Positions 23,601-33,647 of a stretch of DNA of 64,000 nt are shown here, piece by piece. This DNA is from Costus lasius (lineage: Eukaryota > Streptophyta > Magnoliopsida > Zingiberales > Costaceae): assembly GCA_027563935.2 (NCBI GenBank), contig CM050454.1, positions 49,318,596 to 49,382,595 of the forward strand, read 5' to 3'. The stretch's first letter is position 1, and each line of letters opens with the position of its first letter. Position numbers and translations under genes: made by a program. A model generated the notes under the pieces. It was not told where the DNA came from. It saw nothing but the letters and a program-made list of their open reading frames with translations, and ran no database searches.

Positions 23601-24581
23601 GTCGATGATATCTTAATCATTGGAAACGATATTCCTGAACTGCATGCTGTTAAGGCATGGTTAGGAAAATATTTTCAGATGAAAGATTTAGGAGAAGCAG
23701 CCTATGTACTAGGTGTGAAGATCTGCAGAGATAGATCTAAGAGGCTTCTCGGGCTGTGCCAGAGTACTTACATCGATAAGGTCCTGGAGAGATTCCATTT
23801 AGAGAATTCTAAACGTGGATATCTTCCAGTCAGACATGGTCTGAATCTTTCGAAGAGTCAGTGTCCACAAACACAGACTGAGAAAGATGAAATGGACAAT
23901 ACGCCTTATGCTTCGGCTTTTGGGTCCATTATGTATGCGATGTTGTGTACTCGCCCAGACGTCGCTTACGGGTTAAGCGTGACCAGTCGATTCCAAAGTA
24001 ATCCAGGATTGGCGCACAGGATTGCGGTCAAGAACATTTTAAAATATCTGCGGAGGACCAAAGATATGTTCTTGATATATGGTGGTCAGGAAGAACTCAG
24101 TATAGAGGGATATACTGACGCTTCGTTCCAGTCGGACCAGGATGATTTCCGATCGCAGTCAGGCTATATTTTTAGCTTGAATGGTGGAGCAGTGGTGTGG
24201 AAGAGTTTCAAACAGTCAACTGTTGCTGATTCCACAACAGAAGCCGAGTATGTTGCAGCCTCGGAAGCATCTAAGGAGGCAGTGTGGATTCGTAAGTTCG
24301 TGAGAGAACTTGGTGTCGTTCCTTCGAGTGCTGATCCTTTGGTTATCTTCTGTGATAACACTGGAGCAATTGCACAAGCAAAGGAACCGCGGTCGCACCA
24401 GAAGTCCAAGCACATACAGAGACGGTTTCACTTGATCCGGGAGATCATTGATCGTGGCGAGATCAAAATATGCAAGGTTCATACAGATGACAATCTGGCA
24501 GACCCACTTACCAAGCCTCTGGCGCAGCAGAAGCATGAGAAGCACTGTAATAATATGGGTTTGAGATTTCTCAACCATTAG
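20697..24581 (+). CDS. Element A gag-pol polyprotein, intact
   Basis: 1294 codons without a break. Order along the protein: gag; zinc knuckle C240-x2-C-x4-H248-x4-C253 (CFHCGQLGHWKKDC); protease with D287 in WVLDTACG; integrase zinc site H421/H426 and C452/C455; integrase catalytic D482, D545, E581 (a D-35-E spacing); reverse transcriptase with D883 (QMDVKTAFLNG) and YVDD at D970-D971; RNase H with D1141 (YTDAS), E1182 (TEAEY) and D1220 (DNTG). Integrase before RT makes it Copia. The start is the first ATG of the frame, and the same start is used in all six family copies. Compared with E it has several substitutions at sites where the other copies agree (for example KICRD for KIYRD, AHRIA for AHWIA), so activity is plausible but not assured. 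The product would form virus-like particles and reverse-transcribe the element's RNA. Confidence 0.95.
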   Translation: MSFNVRSLLEREKFAGPNFSDWFGHLKIVLKAERKLYVLETAIPPQPAPNAARAVRDAYEKHVNDSIDVACLMLASMTPPLQRQHEDMSAIEIIANLKMLYAAQARTERYNLTKLFFQSKLAEGSPVGAHVLKMIGHKEALEKLGHTINQELAVDIILQSLPPSFDAFIINFNMNKIDCTPAELLNMLLTTEETLKGKSSTSVLMVPSRNKKKGKKGKAPVKNYSKALKQKVKRSKDNRCFHCGQLGHWKKDCKALQGDKRGSIASGSGIYVTEVMLSSSTISWVLDTACGVHICSNVQELKRRRQVGQHEVDLRVGNGARVAAVAVGDYFITLPSGIVLELNNCYFVPSITKNIISIPALVRKGFAFECNISKCVLSLDNIVYATGSINNGLYMLDMENSIQNIDNKKAKYADDSTLLWHSRLGHINEKRIKRLHDHGLLGSFSYEEIDTCKACLMGKMTKSPFPHKGQRTSGLLDLIHSDVCGPFSKHARGGYQYFITFTDDFSRYGYVYLMRHKSESFDKFKEFKNEVQNQLGRNIKALRSDRGGEYLSHAFTDYLKECGIISQLTPPGTPQWNGVSERRNRTLLDMVRSMMSQATLPYSFWGFALETAAKVLNRVPSKAVSKTPYELWYGKQPSLTFIRIWGCEAYVKKLASGKLESRSDKCIFVGYPKETKGYYFYDPKENKVFVARTAIFLEKEFLLQEASGREIKLDENPEEGQSSQAQLDEPEPVEQVTEQPEAQITREPRRSGRIRRQPERYDGVYIIENDEPLTYADAVSGPESARWLDAMRAEMDSMSDNQVWDLVDPPPGVIPIGCKWIFKKKIDMDGNVVTYKGRLVAKGFKQIYGLDYDETFSPVAMFKSIRILFAIAAYYDYEIWQMDVKTAFLNGNLDEDVYMTQPEGFTNPSDRHKICKLKKSIYGLKQASRSWNIRFDESISEFGFIKNEDDPCVYKRFSGSVITFLILYVDDILIIGNDIPELHAVKAWLGKYFQMKDLGEAAYVLGVKICRDRSKRLLGLCQSTYIDKVLERFHLENSKRGYLPVRHGLNLSKSQCPQTQTEKDEMDNTPYASAFGSIMYAMLCTRPDVAYGLSVTSRFQSNPGLAHRIAVKNILKYLRRTKDMFLIYGGQEELSIEGYTDASFQSDQDDFRSQSGYIFSLNGGAVVWKSFKQSTVADSTTEAEYVAASEASKEAVWIRKFVRELGVVPSSADPLVIFCDNTGAIAQAKEPRSHQKSKHIQRRFHLIREIIDRGEIKICKVHTDDNLADPLTKPLAQQKHEKHCNNMGLRFLNH

Positions 24582-24590
24582 ATTAAGTGC

Positions 24591-24601
24591 AAGTGGGAGA
24601 T
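24591..24601 (+). other. Element A polypurine tract
   Basis: AAGTGGGAGAT directly before the 3' LTR; the same tract ends B, C, D and E. Confidence 0.9.
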
Positions 24602-26278
24602 TGTTGGGGTATGCCCTTAAGGCTAATGTTTGAGGCCTTGGGATTGTATAAGTATCATGTAATAAACTCTTAAGTTTATAAAGGCATGGTTATTATTCAG
24701 GTTGTTACCTTGTCTGCTGTAATAAGTGTACTTCTGAATAATGTCTCAAAGCTGTTCAGCTAGGCTGACAGGCTATATGTCCTTAGTCGAGATATCTTGG
24801 TGAACATGAGACAGCCTTGATATGATTGAGACTGATATGAGTGCTAATCTTATAGGATGCTTCGAGCATGGAATAAGATGTAGACTCATGGGTACATTGG
24901 ATGTACTGGACAGACCCTACTCGGATATTCCATTGCTTGTCACAATGTGAATGATCCTTGTAAGCACTAAGTGGCACATGTCCTTTGACTTGAGATCACT
25001 TATGTTTCTAAATGATGATTGTCATTGTTTTGAGGTAGTTCAATATCATTTGAAACATAATGATTATAGACTATCTTGGATGGTGAGCTTGAGTCAGGTT
25101 AGGGCACTTGTGATAGATAAAGGATTGCCGTCTCCTTGTTTAAGGAGTGTGATGTTCTAAAGGGCCCCCCTATATGAGATGATTGAGGAAGTGTATGGCC
25201 ATACCCAGATGACTATGTGCATCTGATCTAATCATGCTCATCGTATTGGAGTTACAGGCTTGACATGCTTGTCCAATAAGAACATCCAGTGGCAAAGGAA
25301 TCATGCATGCCTAGTGAGTTGATTCACACTTATGCTGTGGTTGGGTGGAGTCTTGGAAGACTCTTTCCTTTATATCGGGAGACAGTGATGTGTTGCTAGA
25401 TACCCCTCGCTGATCGTGATAACGTAAGTTATCGTTACCGACATTTAAAGGAAACCCTTAGGGTCGCACAATTTGATGATATGGCTACTTAAGTCAGATC
25501 GTGTGGACTGAATTGTTCGAGTTCAGTTTAAAGGAGATTAAACTCTGATTGTAAGTGAGATCCAGTCTGATCATGTTTGATTGATTAGGGCTTGAGATCG
25601 GTAAGCTTAGATCGAGAGTGTGGATGCTAGATCGAAGAGATCAAGAGCATTAAAAGGATGAACGGTCAGATTTTGAACCTTAGGGTTTAATTTGGTCTGA
25701 ACCGATTATTGAGCTGATTTGGTTTGGTCATTGGACCAATTGAATTGAACCGGCTCACATGTGAGCGCTTGGTTCATGTGAGAGGAGAGCTATGCGTTTG
25801 GTTCACTTCATGTGAACGCATAACGCAAGCTTTGATGACTTGCCATTTATGGCATTTCGGTTTGACAATTGTGATGAATGTCTCCACATTCGATCACAAG
25901 TTTGGCTAACGCTCCTCTCCATCATCTTGCTCTCGACGACACACACTTTCTTGTGTGGTGAAAGTGACGAGAAGAAAGATCGGCCAAGAGTTCATCATCT
26001 CCTTCATGCGATAAGACCCCTTGAAGCTTTTGCTAGCACAAAGTTGAGAAGGGAGTAGTCTTTGTCTTCTTGTGTGCGCACCTTTTGGAGGAGATCAACC
26101 TTGTTTTCTTCTTCCAAGCCGCCTTCCATCCATGGCAATGGTAAGATCATATCATGATCTTAAGTTGGTTTAAGTTGATTATATAGTTCATATGCGATCT
26201 TTAGAAGCCCTTTTTCCGCATTGCATGCTAGATTGCGCATGTATAGGGTTTCCCCCCCCCTTATTAGGGGTTCCTACA
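24602..26278 (+). mobile_element. Element A 3' LTR
   Basis: Near-identical to 17135-18812. It ends TTCCTACA, followed by the target-site duplication and then element B leader sequence. Confidence 0.95.
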
Positions 26279-26283
26279 TGTCT
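26279..26283. repeat. Right target-site duplication of element A (tgtct)
   Basis: Matches 17130-17134. Confidence 0.9.
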
Positions 26284-26552
26284 CAATAAGGGGAGTTGCT
26301 TGGAGCAATCGGCCGGAGCACCCACCTTAGGAAACATGGGTCACTTTATGCATCTCATCCCACCCTCGTGGGACGCGAAGCCCTATGTGGAATGAGGATC
26401 TCATCTCACTATGAAATCTTGGATTTCTCGATTGACTTTGTGGGTTGTCAATTCGATTAAAAATAGTGGGAGCCATGGTCATTTAAAAGGCAAGTCCAGT
26501 TTAAATGACTCAAAGTAGTACTAATCTGCTGTTTCTTGGTTGTTGTAGAACA
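26284..26552 (+). other. Element B leader, right part
   Basis: Continues the leader cut at 17134. It ends with a T-rich tract and TTGTTGTAG (AG at 26547-26548) four bases before the gag ATG, like the acceptor-like signal of family A. Confidence 0.75.
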
Positions 26553-29500
26553 ATGGCTATGAACAATAGCAGTTGGTCACTGCGATCTACCCTGGATAAG
26601 TTGGTTGGATCCAACTTACTGGATTGGTATATGAACTTGAGAATCGTGCTCAAGCTCGAGAGGAAGCTTTATGTTCTTGAGCGTCTTATTCCTGAGCCAC
26701 TTCCATGCTCGGCCTCAGCGGCTGAGAGGGATGCTTATGATAAGCATCAGGTTGATACTTTGGAGGTTGCTAACCAACATGTCACTTGAATTTAAAGGGT
26801 GATATGAATCGAAGAGTGCCTCTGAAATTATTTTAATCTAAGGCAGCTCTTTGATGAATTGGTTGAGCTCAATCCTGCTAAAGTTGATATTCAGTGTGTT
26901 GAGCCGAAAGGCTTGACCAAGGAACTGAAATTAAAGATGGATATGATCAGGAATAATAGGTGCTATTCATGTGGAGGGCCACCTCACATGTTGAAGGACA
27001 TGTTGCAACTTCAGAATGAGGAGAAGAAAGGCAAGGCCTTGTCTTCATGCTCAGGTATTTATGTTACCGAAGTCAACCTTTCTACTCCTATGACATGGGT
27101 ATTGGATACCGCATGTGGAGTACAAATATGCAAAGGCTCAGAAAGGATAGATCGGTAAGGCCTAGAGAGATTGACCTACGGATAGGTAACAGGGCACAAG
27201 TTGCTGCTGTTGCTGTAGGAGTTTTTCTCCCTGCCTTCTGGACTTCAGTTAAAGGTAGACAATTGCTATTATGTACCTTCCCTTACCAAAACATTGTATC
27301 CACTCCTTGCTTGGCAAAGAAAGGATTTAGGTTTGAAATAAAAGAGAACTTATGTTCTTTTTCTTTTGCAAACATGTTTTATGGGAAGGGTACTTTGTGC
27401 AATGGTCCGCATGTCTTGGACATGGTTAGCTCTATTTGTAACATAAAAGGACCAAACTGAGTGGTTCAGTTGGTGCTTTCTTACGGCATTGTCGATTAGC
27501 CCATATAAACAAGAATCGCATTCGACAACTCCATGAAAATGGGTTGCTAGATTCGAGTTCCTTGGAGGAACTTGATACATGTGAGACTTGTTTATTAGGG
27601 AAAATGACAAAGACGCCCTTCACCAAGACTGGTGAGAGGGCAGAAGGTTTGTTGGATCTCATACATAGTGATGTGTGTGGGCTATTCAATAAACAAGCCA
27701 AAGGAGGGTATAACTACTTCATCACATTTACTGATGACTTCAGTAGATATGGTTATGTCTACATGATGAGACATGAGTCTGAATCCTTTGAGAAATTTAA
27801 GGAGTTCAGACATGAAGTAGAGAACCAGCTTGGTAAATCCTTTAAGGATCTTCGATCAGATCGTGATGGAGAGCACCTGAGCAGTGTATTCTTTGACTAT
27901 CTGAGTAAGTGTGGGATCCTATCCCAACTCACTCCTCCTAGAGCACCTCGGTAGAATGGTGTATCTGAAAGGAGAAATCGAACCTTGTTGGACATAGTTC
28001 GGTCTATGATGAGTAATGCAACTCTACCTCCCTCATTCTGGGGACATGCACTTAAAAAGGCTTCTCTAATACTGAATGATGTTCCATCTAAGAGTGTCTC
28101 AAAGATTCCATACGAGGTATGGAATGGGAGACGCCCTAATCTCACTTTTATCAGGATCTAGGGATGTGAGGCTTATGTCAAACGTCAGGATTCTAGCAAG
28201 CTAGAACCTAGATCTGATAAGTGTATGTTTGTGGGGTACCCTAAGGAGACTAAGGGTTACTACTTCTATATTCCCACCGAGAACAAAGTTTTTTGTTGCT
28301 CGGGGTACGGTCTTTCTAGAGAAAGAATTTCTCATGAAAGGAGTTAGTGGGAGGAAGTTTGACTTGGACGAGGTCCAAGTGCAACCACAAGACATAGAGA
28401 TGGGAACCTGAGCCACCTGCACCGGTTGCTAGGCAGCCTGAGGCTCAGACACAGGCCCCATGTAGGTCTGGGAGGTTTCGTCGTGCACCTGAGAGGTATG
28501 GGTCGCTGCCGACCCAACACGACGGGATCTTCATCATGGAGGATGAACCCAGGACTTATGATGAGGCGGTCAGTGGACCGGACTCCGAGAGATGGCTTGA
28601 GGCCATGCGATCCGAGATGGATTCCATGTCGGTTAACCAAGTCTGGGATTTGGTTGAGCTGCCTGATGGGGTAAAACCCATAGGGTGTAAATGGGTCTTC
28701 AAGAGGAAGACAGACATGGATGGCAAAATAGTTACCTATAAGGGTAGACTAGTGGCTAAAGGATTTAAACAAGTCCACGGGATGGACTATGATGAAACCT
28801 TCTCGCCAGTTGCCATGATCAAATCCATTCGGATTCTGCTTGTTATAGCTGCATATCATGACTATGAGATATGGCAGATGGATGTGAAGATAGCGTTCCT
28901 TAACGGGAAGCTAACTAAGGATGTGTATATGACACAACCTAATGACTTCATCCATCCTGCAGATACTAGTAAAGTCTGCAGGCTAAAGAAATCCATTTAT
29001 GGATTAAAGCAAGCATCTCGAAGTTAGAATCTTCAGTTTGATGAAGCTGTGAGAGATTATAGCTTTATCAAAAGTGAAGATGACGCCTGTGTATACAGAA
29101 AATTCAGTGGGAGCTTGGTGACTTCTGGTCATGTATGTCGATGACATACTGCTCATCGGAAACGACATCCCTAGTCTTCAAGCTGTGAAGACATGGTTAG
29201 GGAAGTGTTTCGAGATGAAGGACTTAGGGGAGGCCGCCTATATTCTAGGCGTGAGGATCTACCGGGATAGATCCAAGAGGCTCTTGGCCCTTAGTCAGAG
29301 TACCCACATTGATAAGGTCCTGGAGAGGTTCAACTTGGAGCAATCCAAGAAGGGATACCTTCCAGTGAGACATGGCCTTACTCTCTCAAAGAACCAGTGT
29401 ACCAACACAGAGCCTGAGAGAGATGACATGAGTCGAGTGCCCTATGCTTCGGCGGTGGGATCGATCATGTATGCAATGTTGTGTACTAGACCAGTTGTGG

Positions 29501-30114
29501 CTTATACTGTGAGCATAACCAGCCGATACCAATCCAATCCTAGTTTACAGCACTGGGTAGCTGTAAAGAATATCCTTGAGTATCCTGAAAGGGACTAAGG
29601 ATTTATTCTATAAAGTCTACGGGGGACAGGAAGAACTCAGTGTGCAGGGCTTCACTGATGAGTCGTTCCAGTCTGATCCTGACGACTTCAGATCGCAGAC
29701 CAGCTATTAGTTTAAGATGGTTGGAGGTGCTGTATGCTGGAAGAGCTTCAAGCAATCCACCATAGCTAATTCTACAACCGAAGCTGAGTATGTGGTTGCT
29801 TCTGAGGCAGCCAATGAAGCCGTTTGGATCAGGAAGTTCTTTTCTGAACTTCAGGTGGTTCCAAGTGCAATGAATCCCATTGAGCTCTACTATGACAACA
29901 ATGGGAACTGCACATACTAAGGAACCACGGTCTCATCAAAGGTCCAAACACATACTCAAGAGATTTCGCCTGATCAAAGAGATCATTGATCGAGGTGATG
30001 TCAAGATTAGTAGAATTGACACAGAGAGCAATCTAGGAGACCCATTGACCAAGGCTTTGGCGCAGCAGATGATGGTCGTACTAGAGATATGGGGTTGAGG
30101 TTGCTCAACCTCTA
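26553..30114 (+). pseudogene. Element B gag-pol, decayed Copia polyprotein
   Basis: Segments in changing frames follow the full Copia order: gag N-terminus (26553-26787), zinc knuckle region (about 26962), protease WVLDTACGVQIC (about 27094), integrase with CETC (about 27574) and HSDVCGLF (about 27663), RT with QMDVKIAFLNG (about 28873) and MYVDDILLIG (29131), RNase H with TTEAEYV (about 29773). Against the intact copies, gag has lost roughly 350 bp between about 26790 and 26915. The last Cys of the zinc knuckle is gone, and there are many stops and frameshifts (for example a stop in place of the integrase Trp-type codon at 27953-27955, and at 29026). The protein is a clearly diverged relative of family A. 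This is the oldest Copia insertion here, non-functional. Confidence 0.9.
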
Positions 30115-30123
30115 GGTCTTAGT

Positions 30124-30136
30124 GCAAGTGGGAGAT
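30124..30136 (+). other. Element B polypurine tract
   Basis: GCAAGTGGGAGAT at the end of B. Only two further bases (TG) that could be the start of a B 3' LTR follow before element C. Confidence 0.75.
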
Positions 30137-30138
30137 TG
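30134..30138. repeat. Left target-site duplication of element C (gattg)
   Basis: Identical to 57454-57458 right after the C 3' LTR. Confidence 0.85.
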
Positions 30139-31810
30139 TGTTGGGGTATGCCCTTAAGGCTAATGTTTGAGGCCTTGGGAATGTACCAGTATCATGTAAT
30201 AAACTCTTATGTTTATAAAGGCATGGTTGTTATTCAGTTTGTTACATTGTCTGCTGCAATAAGTGTACTTCTGAATAATGTCTCAAAGCTGTTCAGCTGG
30301 GCTGACATGCTGTAAAGTCCTTAGTCGAGATATCTTGGTGAACATGAGACAGCCTTGATATGGTTAAGACTAATATGTGTTCTAATCTTATAGGATGCTT
30401 CGAGCATGGAATAAGATGTAGACTCATGGGTACATTAGATGTACTGGACAGACCCTACTAGGATATTCAGTTGCTTGTCACAATGTGAATAATCCTTCAA
30501 TGCAACAAGTGGCACATTTCCTTTGACTTGAGATCACTTGTGTTTTCTAAATGATGATTGTCATTGTTTTGAGGTAGTTCAATATCATTTGAAACATAAT
30601 GATTATAGACTATCTTGGATGGTGAGCTTGAGTCAGGTTAGAGCACTAGTGATAGACATAGGATTGCCGTCTCCTTAATTGGAGTGTGATGTTCTAAAGG
30701 GGCCCCCTGGATGAGATGATTGAGAAAAGAGTATGGCCATACCCAGGTGACTATGTTCATCTGATCTAATCATGCTCATCATATTGGAGTTACAAGCTTG
30801 ACACGCTTGTCCAATAAGAACATCCAGTGGCAAAAGAAATATGCATGCCTTGTGAGTTGATTCACACTTGTGCTATGGTTTGGGTGTAGTCTTGGAAGAC
30901 TCTTTTCTTTATATTGGGAGACAGTGATGTGTTGCTAGATACCCCTCACTGATCGTGATAACGTTAGTTATCGTTACCGACATTTAAAGGAAACCCTTAG
31001 GGTCGCACAATTTCATGATATGGCTTACTTAAGTCAGATCGTGTGGACTGAATTGTTTTGGTTCAGTTTAAAGGGATTTAATCTCTGATTGTAAGTGAGA
31101 TCTAGTCTGATCATGTTTGATTGATTAGGGCTTAAGATCGGTAAGCTTCGATTGAGAGAATAGATGCTCGATCGGTGAGATCAGGAGCATTAAGAGATGA
31201 ACGGTCAGATCTTGAACCTTTAGGTTTAATATGATCTGGACTGAACACTTGGCTTGATTGGTTTCTTGAGCCGAACCAAATTGAACCGGCTCATATATGA
31301 GCGCATGGTTCAAAGGGAGAAGAGGTGGCGACTTGTTCACTTGGCGTGAACGTTTGAGCGAGTGGTGGTTTCTATTTTTAGAAACCATGATCTCCACTTG
31401 GAGATCTCTCACGTTCGAAGAGAATTAATTCTATTCTCGCCTCTCTACCCATTATTCCTCTCGACACTTTCGTGTGTGGCGACGCTTGGAGCTTTGAGGA
31501 GGATTCGGCCAAGAAAGGAAAATCGTCTCCATCCCTTCCATACGTTCAAGACTTCTTGGAACCTTGCTAGCACAAGGAGCACCAAGAAAGTAGGCACACT
31601 CTCATCTTGTGTGCGCATTCTCTGGAGGAGACCCCTGTCGATCTCTGCTTCCTAGACGCCATCCAAACGAAATGGCTATGGTATGAATCTAAACCTTATG
31701 AAGTTAATCATATGTCATTACGTAAGGTCTCTTGAAACCCTAGTTTCCGCTTGCAAAATTATTTGCGCCACCTGATAGGGTTTCGCCCCCTTAGCTATAG
31801 GGGACTTGCA
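30139..31810 (+). mobile_element. Element C 5' LTR
   Basis: TGTTGGGGTATGCCC...GGGGACTTGCA, 1672 bp. Dyad GATAACGTTAGTTATC at 30957-30972. Terminal hairpin CCCCT (31787-31791) with AGGGG (31799-31803). Confidence 0.93.
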
Positions 31811-31812
31811 AT

Positions 31813-31824
31813 TGGTATCAGAGG
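31813..31824 (+). other. Element C primer-binding site
   Basis: TGGTATCAGAGG, two bases after the LTR; initiator tRNA-Met type. Confidence 0.85.
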
Positions 31825-33647
31825 AGGTTGTTATCGTATGATCATATGATTGTTTCATGATTATGTGTGATCCTTGTTTTCGGTTGTAGATCTAATTCTC
31901 ATCACATGCGAATCTACATGCTAGGTATTAGATGTTAGCGCATGTGTGTATTCATGTTTTATTTTAATGCATGATTAGGATTGGCGCTTGTTACATGTTT
32001 TCTAAAACGTTATCTTGCGCGCTTCCTTATTAGATCTAAGTCGCCCCTGCTATAAACCCTTAGACGGGTTGATGGGGTTGAAGTCATCCTCTAGGTTAGA
32101 TCCAATAGTCTGATCAGACCATCTGACAGCCTAGATGGGTCGACCAGATGGCACCCGTGCGCAAGCATGAGGTGGCTATAGGTCGACTGCATCAAAGGCG
32201 TGTAGCGAGGTCTGGTTGAGACACCTGGTGAACGCACATGAGTTAGGCCCGGGTTCACACCCGCTTGCCAGAACTCATGATGGTTGTTCAGCCCTTGGCG
32301 CATGCATAGTTGACCACTGGGTCGACTCAAGTCAGTTAGGACTTGGTGCATGCAAGGGCAGTGGATCTGACTAGATATGATGAGTGGATCCCCATCAATG
32401 GACCGTTGTAAGGTTGTAGGGCATATAAGAAAAGTAAAATTGATAACTATGCGTTTTCAAAATTTTATTTTCTTATTGCTGGATCACATGTTGTTTGGAT
32501 GAGGCCTATGCTTGTTTATTTATTCTTATGTGGGCTGCCCGTTTAATGTGTGCTGTGCTGGGGCCTGCGTGCCTGGAAATTAAATGTAAATTAATTTATT
32601 GTGATCTGCGCATCACATTTATTTAATTTATAAAATGTAATTGACCTGCGAGTCAATCTTGTCTAGATAGATTAATTTGTAAGTTAATCAGACAAGAGCA
32701 CAGAGCACACTTGGCAGAGGCGCTTGCAGCAGAGGCTTGACCAGGTGGGAGGTCCAGGGTTCGACTCTGGGACAGGCGCATTTTCCCTGGTGGGCGCACC
32801 TCAGCTACAAATGGCGCTTGGGCCCTGGTCTGGGCCAAATGAGCAGCTAAAAGACCCATGAAGAAAAGGAAGTGAAGACTTAAGTTAATTAAGGTCTTAC
32901 TTAGGCTATGGGCTTTTACCACATAAGATCCATGCTTTCTTTTATTGTTTAAATAAGTAGAACAGCATGATTTATTTATCTTCTGCTATCACCATAGGAA
33001 TTGCATGATAGTTAAGAAGATAAAAGACCGTTAAAATCCAACGCTAAAATATCAAGCTCGTAAGCCTTCTGACGCGAAACCTCACTGTTCTGACTATCGT
33101 TGGAGCCGTGTTGTACCCACTCAGTGGGCACGTCCATCTATCTTCAGACGGTGCGGGATTACACCTGCGTGTTACAGAGAAGGGATTTATCGCTTCTCGT
33201 TGCTCAGCATAACACGTGGTGGTCCAGGGAGTAGGTTGGGTCAGCTTGACCATGTAGGCTACATATGTGGCGCATATGGTAGCACATGGAGGCAGCCATC
33301 TGTGGGGTCAGAGATTGTGTTGTACCAACTCAGTTGGCACAGTCTGCTGGATTGCCCAGATGAAGGGGAATCGCACGGGTTGGCGATTGGCAGGGACTGC
33401 CTACCAGAAATTAGTGCTTGTAATCTCTGTGCATCTTATCTCGCCTGAGCGGGACGCGGAGACCAAGTATGAAATCTGGATCCCATCTCACTGAAAGAGT
33501 TCTACTCTTTCGGGCTGTTTTGCTGGATTTTTCAGCCAGATAAAATAGTGAGAAAAAGAATCATTCTTAAGTCCTGAATTGATTCTTTACATTGATACTG
33601 ACCTTGCTGTTCTTGCATTGTTGTAGATTCCTGCAGCAACGAACACC
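31825..33647 (+). other. Element C leader
   Basis: 1.82 kb untranslated leader. It contains a tRNA-like stretch (32734-32770) with CCAGGGTTCGACTCTGG that A and E lack, and the candidate splice acceptor at 33625-33626. The 28-bp repeats of A are absent. Confidence 0.8.
32734..32770 (+). repeat. tRNA-like B-box hairpin in leader
   Basis: GGTTCGACTC resembles the Pol III B box. CCAGGG and CTCTGG pair around TTCGA. Counterparts lie at about 60907-60946 in F and, reversed, at about 44470-44509 in D. It is not a full tRNA. Confidence 0.5.

Larger units (their letters stand above)
17135..26278 (+). mobile_element. Element A: complete Copia retrotransposon in B leader
   Basis: 9144 bp. It has two LTRs (1678 and 1677 bp), PBS, leader, intact gag-pol, polypurine tract and a perfect 5-bp target-site duplication. 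The LTRs differ by one substitution (18244 G against A) plus the length and composition of a poly-C run. It is the youngest datable insertion in the window. Protein order (gag, protease, integrase, RT, RNase H), LTR length and PBS suit the Angela/Tork group of Copia; the lineage is an inference. Confidence 0.95.

Noticed and set aside
32734..32777. tRNA gene
   Set aside because: Only a B-box/T-loop-like part is present; no acceptor stem, D arm or anticodon arm can be formed.
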